In this document: in pieces, positions 42,801 through 64,000 of the stretch
Layout of the letters: each line of letters opens with the position of its first letter
Numbering within the stretch: the first letter of the stretch is position 1
From: Phylloscopus collybita
Lineage: Eukaryota; Chordata; Aves; Passeriformes; Phylloscopidae
Direction: 5' to 3'
DNA length: 64,000 nucleotides
NCBI GenBank assembly: GCA_027886175.1
Contig: JAJNNQ010000024.1
Location: 33,149,001 to 33,213,000 of the forward strand
Notes under the pieces: model-generated
The model's database searches: none
The model's input: only the letters and a program-made list of their open reading frames with translations
Told to the model about the DNA's origin: nothing
Program-made: the position numbers and the translations under genes

Positions 42801-45740
42801 CTGTCCCTTCCCAAGGATGGCAGCAGCTGTGGATAATGGTGCAAATTCCAACCAGCTGAGCCAAGACTTGGCAGTTTCCCCTGGGGTGTGCAGCCCACCA
42901 GATACAAAACATACACCAAGAGTCAAAATATAAAACTCTGCCTCTCACAGCTGTGGCTGCAGCAGCTCTGCTGCCTGCTCCCCCATGGCAGGGCTGGCTG
43001 CTGCTGGAGCTGGTACAGCCTTGTCTAAAGGCAGAGAGGGACAGTCCTCAGTCTTCCTCCATAGTTTCTGGCTGTCCTTTAAGAAATGGCATCATTTTGT
43101 CCATTCCTGGCAGAAATCAGGAGATTGCAGCACATCCAGGGGGATACAGTCCCTGAGAGGCCAAGGGACTTCCAGAGGGGAAAATCACACAAGGACAAGT
43201 GAGGAAAATCCCTTGGCCAAGGGTCAATCCCTTGGCCAAATTTTATTGTGCCCAAGAAATGTAACACGACAAATGGTGAGGGAGGATAGTGACAGATCTC
43301 AGGAGTGAAGCACTTCAGAGTTTTGTTTCTTGAGCACACAGACAGCTGTTCTGTGCTGCTTCCTCCTCCTCTTTGGTCAGTGAACCTGGAAGTCTGTGTT
43401 AGCCCCTGCCCTGATGGTCCCTCCCTTGAGAACAATGGGGACACCCTGCTGCTCCTCAGTAGGGATGTTGCAGCAAGATCCCCCACTACCCCAGGGTAAT
43501 AAACCACCCCTCAGGGAACTGAGCAGCCAAAGAGTTTTGTGGGGACTCAGAGCTGCTGTCCTATTTTGGACTAGCAAAGATGGTTCCCACCACTCAGGCT
43601 CTTAAAATTGTGCTGTGCCCCATGTCTCCCAGCCTGGGCCATGGTGCTCGTGCTGCAGCTTTGTCACTGAGGAGCCTCTCTGGTGACACTTGTCATCACC
43701 AGAGTAAGTCCAGAGAACTCACTGGGTGCTTCTTACCCTTCACAGGGTGGATGGCATGGGCAGGGAGACACAGGCTGGCCAGTGGGACCCACCACCAATG
43801 AGACCTCCCTTCCCCAGCACAGCAGTGCCAGTGGTGACATTGCCTAAAGCTCCTGCACCCACTCAGGAGCACCCAACCCACTCTCATGTGTAAGGGGAGA
43901 CCTGAACTTGCTGATGCCTGCTCTGGGGACACCACCATCTTTCTGTGCCCCAGCACTACCACTGATCTCGTGCTGGTCCTTCCTGGGTTGGGACCTACCC
44001 GGTGGATTCTCCATGGTGCAAATGAGATGGGAGAATTTACAGTGTCGCTGGGTTGGGCTGTTCCCAAAGCCTGGGGGGCTTCAGAGTGACTACAAAACAC
44101 AAAGGCATTGAGTGTGAGGTGGGGTTAGAGGCTGATGTGGACAGAAAATGTGAGGAATAGAAAAAAGCAGTGGATGCTTCCCATCTAGGGACTCACTGTG
44201 CATGCAGCCATGAGGATGGGGAATGAAAAGGAGTGGGACTGAGGGAGCAGACTGGGTTCTGCAGACAGCAGAACCATGACCTTGACTGCCAGAAGAGCTG
44301 TTAGCCCCAAACTTATGCAGGTTAGTGGTTTCAGGGCACAAGGTGTGGGATGAGGGATGACCCGGGGCTCACTTTTCCCCTGAGGAGGGGATTCACAGGG
44401 GAGGAGCCTCTGCCCAGCAGCCTCTCTCAACCCTGCCAGCCATTGTGGCACAGTGCCCTGTCTCCTTTACTGGGCTTAACCACTCTGTCAGAGCAGAGCT
44501 GGTCCAGCAGAAGTCCCACCACACCTGGGGGAAGCACAAGGGTGTCGGTGAGCATTAGGGACCCACGCTGGGATGGGAGCAGGGGGGCTCACACATAACC
44601 CATGGCCTGGGGAAACACATTTATTTGCCTTACAAGACTGCTGCAAGTTAAAAATGTGGGGGGAGCAAAGCTGGAGGTGGGGTGGTCACAAGGGAACGGA
44701 CACAGCGGGGCACCAGATCCCAAGTCAGGATGATCTCCTTATCCATGCCCGTGTGTCCCGGCTGCCTTCAGCCTGCATCGTCCAAAAGAAACACAAAAAG
44801 CTCCTTTTTACGTTGCTGATAGAAAACGATCAAAGGAAAGGACTCTTCGGTGCAGCTGCCGGGAGAGGGCATCACAGCCCCAGGAATGAGGAAGGACCAG
44901 GCAAGCCTAGCCAGCTCCCTGCTTACCGTGGTCAAACTACAGATCTTCCTCAAAGATGAGCTTGAGGACCAAAACTTGGAAGTCTTCTGGGTGCTGCTAG
45001 AAAACGAGGGACCCAGTCAAAGCATCCTCTGCACGAGGAGCTGCAGTGTTCCTGCAGCACGTGATGAAGAACACCTCTTCTCTTGCCAGTGTATTGCTTC
45101 TCCTACCACTTATTCCCCCATTTCATTCCTAAATAAACTAATGTCATGACGTTAAACAGAGAATAGCTGCTCCTGCTAGGACTTAGCTGCCAGTTTGCTG
45201 TGTCTGGCTCAGACCCAAAGCTGTGTTTTCCCCAAAGCTTTTTGCTGTCTTTCCTCCCCTCCGTAGATCAGCTGATCTAACACAAGGCATCGTCACCTTG
45301 TGTCTGTCTCCAGAATTACTTATCTGACTCCCCAACTATTAAGCTATGAAATAGGCCTTCAATAATTATCTGCTTTTAAATTTGATTATGAATTCACCTT
45401 CAAGGAAAGCTGCCTTGGGCTCTGAAGAGTCTTCAGACAAGTTATCCTTCACTGAAATCAGCATTGCTTAAAGCCTTGCCATCATTCATTGTCCAACATC
45501 TTCCATCTCCCATCCACTGCTGGATGAACCAAGTCCATCTCAAGAGAAGAAGCCTCCAAGACAGAAAGTTCTCCCCAGAAATCATGGATAGCTAGTTAGA
45601 ATGGTAGCTAGTAGAATACACTATGCCTCCTCCACGGAGCAGAGGACAGAGCCACCAGACACCAATCCAATAGTGTTTTTAAAAGGAGCACTTTGGGGGA
45701 TGTGCATTACCAAGAACAAAGTTTGCCTGGTACCCTGCTT
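39900..45740. other. Unassigned non-coding stretch
   Basis: I see no CR1, SINE or exon of a known family here. Moderate GC content at 41.8-44.9 kb gives many overlapping open frames on both strands, none with a recognisable product. Confidence 0.45.
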
Positions 45741-45751
45741 TCTGAAGCTTT

Positions 45752-46127
45752 GGAGGAAGAGGGGTTGCTCAGCCTGGTAAAGAGAAGACTCTGTGGAGAC
45801 CTTAGAGCACCTTCTGGTACCTTAAGGGGCTATAAGAGAGCTGTAAAGGGATTTTGGTCAAGGACATGGAAGGACAGGACAATGGGAAACGGCTTCAAAA
45901 TGAAAGAAGGAAGTTTTAGATTGGATATTAGGAAGAAATTCTTCCCTGTGAGGGTGGTGAGACACTGGCACAGGTTGTCCAGTGAAGCTGTGGATGCTCC
46001 ATCCCTGTAAGTGTTCTAGGCCAGGTTGGATGGGACTTGGAGTAACCTGGGTCTAGTGGAAGGTGTCCCTGCCCATGGCAGGGGGGTTGGAACTAGAGCA
46101 TCTTTAACCCATTCTATGATTCTATGA
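45752..46127 (+). mobile_element. CR1 LINE 3' fragment, best preserved in the window
   Basis: GAGGGGTTGCTCAGCCTGG, GGAGACCTTAGAGCACCTTC, TAGATTGGATATTAGGAAGA, GTGTCCCTGCCCATGGCAGG, ending ATTCTATGATTCTATGA (46111-46127), the intact avian CR1 terminus. Plus orientation. Confidence 0.96.
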
Positions 46128-49100
46128 AGGGGAGGTGGTGCTGGCACAGTCAGATTTCTTTAATGACACAAGGACATCCAACATGGGATGCTACCACACC
46201 ATGGCAAAAAGAATCACCCCAAATCCCTGCCAGCTCAGCTGCAATGTTCCTCCTGCTCAAATGATGGGGCCCCCATCTTTGTAAAACACAACTTGATGGG
46301 TACCTCCTCTGGCTTTCCTAAAAAACAGCCAGTGGAAAGCAATCTTCAGCTCCAGCATCTGTTCTAGGCAGAGGGGATTTTATGGAGTCACATTGATTTC
46401 CTTACTCTAGTTGGTCCCCCATTCAAGGTGTTCCCTTTTCTCTCAATGACTTCTCTAAAACCTGGCTCAGCACCCAGCTGACTCATGGGAGCTTGTCAGA
46501 GCTTCTCACTGCTCCTTGCCCCCATATTCCACAGGTGCTGACCTCAGAAGGTCCTCTCAGCACCGGTTGGGCTTCTCAGACTTCAGAGTAAAACATCCAG
46601 GTCAAATGATACCCAGGCAGTATGATGAACTCCTGTTCTTGTTGTCAGCCTTATCATACCAATCCTGAAAGAAAAAGTGATGCTGGGAAGGCTGCACATA
46701 CTCATCTCAAACCCACCCCTGATTTCCCCCTCCATACCAGAAGCCTCAGACACCAAACTTTACCTGCAGAGGAAACAACCATCCCAGCTTCCTTCTCTTC
46801 TTCTTCGAGCTGTGGTCTAGATCCTGCTTCCACGCCTGCTTTCCAGAACATTAACTATGTCCAAACAAGTTAAAGTAAGTGGGGAAAGTCACACTTGCTG
46901 CAACAGCTCTTAGAGTAGTCACTTTGCTCAATCAAGATCTGATTAATGTAAAACAGGTCAGAGAAACACAACCCCTCCTTAAGCATCCCCATTCATTTCT
47001 ACTATCAGTGCAAGACTCATTGAAACAGCAAGTCAAGCAGAACCAAATAATTAATCAGGGTTTTATTTAAGGTTTCAAATTTTATTTTTAAAATGGCTGA
47101 GCTGACCTGGCACATTAAACAAACCCAGCAGTAGAGTACAGAAGTTGTGCCAAGGCAGCATGGGAGAAGTACATTATCCAGCAGATTTTAAAACTGCAAG
47201 GGTCTCTGTATTTCCAGGTGGGACACGACACAAAGACATCTACCAACAGTGGAGAGCTGCAGTCAGAAATCAGTATGTGCAGAGTAAAAAGCCTTCTTCA
47301 CAAACACAAGACTAAAGTTGGGTGGCTGCTAACATGATCCCAAAGCAGAGCAGATCTCAAAAAGACAAGACACTGATGCTGCAAGGCAGGAGGGAACAAG
47401 CTGCTTGTCATCCACAGAAGCCTGTGTTAAATTCGTTTCTGCTGCTTCACACATTCAGGAAATCTGGCCTCTCTCTTCAGTTCCTTGGCACATCAAGGCC
47501 ATCTCCTCCGTTCTAACTCCACTTTTCCTTTTCAGCTGAATTTTGTCATTTTTTGTGAACCTCCTGGATTAGCTCCAGCTCTCAGCACAGGCTGTGACTC
47601 AGAGCCATATCGCTTCTCCGCTCTCCACTTTCAGCACCTTTCCCCTTCCCAGGCTCCTTTCTGCTCTCCTCCTTCAGAGATGCTGCTGCCTTGAGATGCA
47701 GCAGGCTACTGTGGCACTCCCTGAATTTCCTCAGCAACTGCGTAATTGAAGTTTTAACCTTTGCTTAATCCTATCCTTTGGACTAACTCTGTCTCTTTCC
47801 CACCACTCATTGTAGGCTCCATTCTGGCAGCAAGTTTCTGTCCAGCTCCCATCTGTATTGCAGTTTTGTTGCTCTTGGCCATTCCCTGTCAAAGCTGGCA
47901 GCTGCTTCTCCAAGATCCCACCCTTGCCACCGTGAGTTGTTACTGGCAACAAACTATGAGATCCTACAGCACTTGTTATACATGTGCTCCATCCAGTTGG
48001 GCTTATGACCCCAAAATACATTTACAGGCTCTATTACAGCTGAAGTAAGAAGCCATTAAAAAATCTCATCATTTTATGGGGGAAAGGTGAGCAGATAATC
48101 AGTTCACCTTTACCAATTTTAACACTGAAGATGTTGCTATTCACCAGACAAATAGATTATGCTCTTAATTAGGAGTGGGCTTCAAACAAGTATTATTCTT
48201 GGAAACTGGTCAGAACCAATTTTGCTGTCAGTCAAGAAGGATGGGTTCTAAGAAAGCAAGCACCTACTGCAGGCCATTGCAATCCTTTCTTGCACAGTAC
48301 TCTGCTGCAAACGTGCCCTACTTACACTGACCTGCTGCATTTTGAGACAGATAGGTTAGTATACTAACAGAGATCTCAGCTAAGAGGAGCCAGACTTCTA
48401 TACACCTCACAATCCTGACCAGGCAACATTCTCAGCACTTTTTCAAAACCAACCCCCTGTAAAGGGGCATCAAGTTGGCAACAAAACACTGCAGCAACTC
48501 CAGCTGCTTTGCAAAACAGTGGCTTTTGTGTCGATGTGGTGTCTACCCACTAAACCTCTTCTCAAGCCTTAGCCAGATCGTTTAAGTCAAGTAAGAGTCT
48601 CCATGGAAACCTCCTTTCTCAAGGAGCCTCCTTGGCTGGAGAAATCCCTGCACCCCTTTTATTTAAAAAGGGAAGGCAGTTTGGTAGGAGCATAATGCCT
48701 GCCTAGAGAAGCGCCTGTAAGCAACAAATCAGTCAGATTTATATTCTTTAGAAACACATCCATCCAATGAAGACATTTCAGGGATGGCTAAAGGTGTGCT
48801 ACTGCAACCAGGCAGTTCTGCTGTGCCCTCCATCCCTGTCCTGGCTCTTCGCTCTCAGCCTCACAGAATCACAGAATATCCTGAGTTGGAAGGGATCCAC
48901 AAGGATCATTGAGTCCAGCTCCTGGCCCTGAACAGGACAACTCCAAGAATCATACCATGTCCCTGACAGTGTTGTCCAAAGAACCTGTCTTCTTCCCACA
49001 TGGTCTTCATACCCCTCTCACACACATTTGGACCCAAACCAAATTGTTTAAAAAAATCTCTAAATCCTAAAAAACCCTAACAGCTAAAGTAATACAAATC

Positions 49101-51834
49101 AATGCCCACTCTTGAAACATAAGAAAAGTCTTATTGAAGATACCAATTGGTACTTAAATAAGACAATCTCTGTGTTTAAGAAAAGAAGATGTTTTAGCCT
49201 CTCCCTCTACCAAGCCCTTTGTAAACCATAGGATATGAAATTATTTCTGGTATAAGATTACTTGACATCTCTCAAAAAGGAAATCAATTTTCTGAAAGGA
49301 CAGTCAAAACAATTGAATATTTAATGTTCTAATATGGAAGAGAGAACTTTAATATTAGCAGGCAAATTAATAATTAAGGGCTGTGATTAAAAATGGTTTA
49401 AACTCAGGCAAATCAGTTAATAAGAAAAAGTTAGGGGGGAAAAAGGCACAAAAGAAGCTGTCCAGTTGGAGTCACTTTCAAGTAACAGCAGGGACAAGAT
49501 ATTCTCAGAAAAATAAGCCCTGGAGATTATTTTTTAAGTCAAAAAAGTTGCTATTTAAGAGCCCTCTGTAGACAGGAGTGTGCTGTAGACAGGAAGCATT
49601 CTTCAAAAACGAACAGAGGTGCTGGTGCCGGGTGACTTGCACACAAAAGGAGAGGGGAGGAAAGGATGCATTTCAGAACAATAAGAACAAAATAAACCCG
49701 TTCTCCTAAGATTAGGCTAATTACAAATTTTTTAAAAGCGTTTCTGAGAACATAAAACCACAATGTGTCTGGTAACTAGAAACTAGGTCCAGGCATGCTG
49801 TAGCAATCTCCTCCTTTTCCCACCCACCCACCACGAGTGAGGACAAAACAGCCTGGGACAAGATGACACACAAGCACGGGCACAGTCCTGCAACTTTTCC
49901 CAGCAGAATGAAAGGCTTTTGGCAACACCCCTCTCCAGCAGCCAACAGAAACCAGGCAGGACCGAGTCCATGTGGAAGTCCATGAGACAGAAGCACATTT
50001 TAAGAGGAGGGATAAACAGTCAACTTAAAACACATAAAAATAATCTTTTTTATCTTGTTTGGAGAAATCTTGCTGCAGGAAAATAAAATCCCATACATGC
50101 TCACAGATAGAACACATCTGCATTAAGGTCTCCTCTCGATGAGATGCAGAGAAGGAAGTAGGGAAGGGAATCAAAGGGAAGTCAAAGACATGAAACATAT
50201 TGTGGATCAAACTGAACCCTGCACTGCCTGAAAAAGTCAAATGCCAAATCCACCAGTCAAATGAGATTTTAGATCAAGAGAGATCTAGCCACTAATTCTA
50301 TTCCTCCCACACATGCCATCCTGAGTCTTTCAGAGGGAATACAAAGTCCTTTTCAAGCACAGTGGCCTTCCATTCCACAATCTCCATCTAAGCTCCAAGC
50401 AGATGAGCTCATCAATAGATCACATATCCCTTTCCAGGCTGGCAGCTGGAAAAGTTTGGCCCAAGGAATTCATCCTTGGATACAAGCTTTCTGAGAGGAA
50501 ACTTAACAATACTGGGAGATGAAATATACATACACAAAGGGAGAGAGGCTGCAAATTTGGACAACAGAATCAACCCCTCAGCCTAGTGTCAAACAGTGAC
50601 CGCCCTGGAGCACAAAGGATGGGAGGAGCATCCTTTGCAAAAAAACCCACAAAGTACCTACACCCAGTAAAGCTAGTGTAATAGCTGTCATGGACTGTGG
50701 AGCCAATCAGAAAAATACATTTAATTAAAGCCCAGGTCCAGGGATGGAAGGGCTGAGGCAGCAGCCAGTCTCAGCAAGAAGGAATTAACTTCTGTCCAAC
50801 AGAAAGATGAGAGGTTACTCCAGAATAGGGTTAAACTCACCCATATGTGACCAAAGCAGTACAGAGAAAGCAGCTCCCACAGTTACATTACAGATTGTTT
50901 GTATCAACTTTCTCTGTGTGTAAAGCTACTCCCTTGGGAGCTACTGGCTCTCCCAAAGGACTGCAGAAGAAGGGATAAGAAACAAGGTTAAATTACTTCA
51001 CCCACCACATTCAAGAACCTGTTGACCATACCAGCAACGACAGACTTGTCTGGTGACAGTGAATTCTCCAGTTCTTCTCTAGCCCCAAGTTAAGAAACGC
51101 AGCAGTCACTTTATTTAAAATCAGTATACAGTTGAACATAAGCCCAGTGTTTACAACCAATTCCTCTTCTAGTAGTTCCAGGTTTCCTGTTGTTTTACAG
51201 ACTATTGGCACCCAAGGAATCAGTAGCATAAAGAAACCATCATTGCAAAAAATTTGTGTCCCCACATCTCCACGGAGAAAGCAGCATCCATTATCAGTTT
51301 GTTTCCCATTGGACTTCCACTAAGAAACAAGAGTTGTCAAAATATTTTTCAGGCAAATCTTGTCTTTACTACAGTAATTGCTCTGTTTGTTAATCACACA
51401 GGGCAGCATCTCTAAAAAGCCTCACAGTGCTGATAAAATAACCCTAGGAGAGCTCTCTGTCATTTTTTCCCTGTGACTTATTTCCTAGAACCACAAAAAA
51501 AATTTGAGATTTGTTTAACTAGTAGAGTTGCCACTAAAGGGGGGAAGGGGGCAGTTCACACAATTTGGCAAAGAGATCATCCATGAATTAAGTTCTTCAA
51601 TGGCTGCAGGAAGCACACAGAGGCTTTGTCCATGCTTCCTCGAAGCATCCAGCAGCGCTGCAGGAGGGAGGCACCTTCACCCCCTCTTTCCCCTCTCAGC
51701 TGAGAGCTGTTCACATTGCTGCTGCTGCTGCCTGCTTCCTTCCCTCCTGGAGTCATCCAAAGCACAGTGCAGCCTCCGTGGTGTAAATAGCAGCTTGGCA
51801 GAAGCAGGCAAAGTGCAGCCAGCAAAAGATTTAA
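46128..51834. other. Region downstream of PAK1; possible long 3' UTR
   Basis: One CR1 tail, otherwise AT-rich unrecognised sequence. Several minus-strand AATAAA hexamers could end a long PAK1 transcript. Confidence 0.45.
48861..48985 (-). mobile_element. CR1 LINE 3' terminus fragment (CR1-X/Y type)
   Basis: On the plus strand: TCACAGAATCACAGAATATC, GAGTTGGAAGGGATCCACAA, GGATCATTGAGTCCAGCTCC. Minus orientation, little diverged. Confidence 0.94.
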
Positions 51835-52217
51835 TTTATTAAGATAAACATGGTATAAGGCTCCACATTATTTTTAAAAATAAACACCGTAAGAAATATG
51901 AGAACAAACTGGCTTCGCTACTTGTAGGTCAGGTTCAGATGCTCTCAGAAAGATCTTCTCACCCATACAAAAAGTTCTTCCCCTCTCATCCCCATCAGGA
52001 GGATGGAAGGACAATTCACCATGTAAGATCAGCCACGCCCCTGCTGTGTGCCCTTCTGCATACAGTGAACAAATGCCTCTGCCACCCCTTGGGGCAAGTC
52101 AAAGTTTTAAGAACACCACTGTAAAGAAGGAGCACAAGGGGAGAAGGGCAAGTAATTCAGTTTCTGCAATGAACATCTAAAAAGTCTTGACATGATGACT
52201 GTGTTGACTTCACCACT
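51835..52217 (-). other. PAK1: PAK1 3' UTR, shortest candidate
   Basis: Sequence after the PAK1 stop is non-coding. The first minus-strand AATAAA is at 51835-51840. Further AATAAA hexamers lie at 51110-51115, and a close pair sits at 47062-47067 and 47081-47086. The true end cannot be picked from sequence alone; a tail of about 0.4, 1.1 or 5.1 kb is possible. Confidence 0.4.

Positions 52218-64000
<11,783 letters not shown>

Noticed and set aside
51718..51730. Short GCT repeat near the PAK1 3' end
   Set aside because: Only about four to five units; too short to be notable.

Overview
The window is vertebrate nuclear DNA, almost certainly from a bird and probably a songbird (passerine). It has sparse exons with GT-AG introns, and about twenty truncated CR1 LINE copies, several with the avian 3' end ATTCTATGATTCTATGA. 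One short element (6379-6540, minus) joins a tRNA-Ile-like head to a CR1-like tail, the design described for the passerine element TguSINE1. There are no bacterial, viral or CRISPR features.

Two protein-coding genes are supported, both on the minus strand. (1) 4407-24378: thirteen coding exons of a six-pass membrane glycerophosphodiester phosphodiesterase, best called GDPD4. The call rests on similarity to GDPD5/GDE2 and on its position next to PAK1, as in human 11q13-14. All thirteen exons join in phase into one open frame of 542 codons plus two bases, with canonical catalytic residues. The C-terminal cytoplasmic tail was not found. (2) 52218-63799: the last six coding exons of PAK1, which encode 250 residues from the catalytic-lysine strand (VAIK) to the stop. 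The GTPase-binding and autoinhibitory regions and the Gly-rich loop lie beyond 64000.

Layout. 1-4406 is downstream of or inside the unresolved 3' part of GDPD4 and holds a 9-bp purine repeat. 4407-24404 is GDPD4, with CR1 copies in its introns. 24405-52217 lies between the coding parts of the two genes. It contains a compact CpG island (29450-29865), a 38-unit 12-bp minisatellite (29866-30320) abutting a CR1, a second GC-rich patch (about 39000-39850) with a strong minus-strand splice donor, and further CR1 copies. Either GC-rich patch could be a GDPD4 promoter and 5' UTR exon. 52218-64000 is the PAK1 3' half.

The two genes are neighbours by conserved synteny and I see no functional coupling between them: PAK1 is a cytosolic Rac/Cdc42 effector kinase, GDPD4 a membrane phosphodiesterase. 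I found no new biological system. The least explained structure is the CpG island / minisatellite / CR1 block at 29.4-30.7 kb. Its repeat is stop-free in many frames and makes long spurious ORFs. All exon boundaries and translations were worked out by hand from the sequence; family comparisons are from memory.
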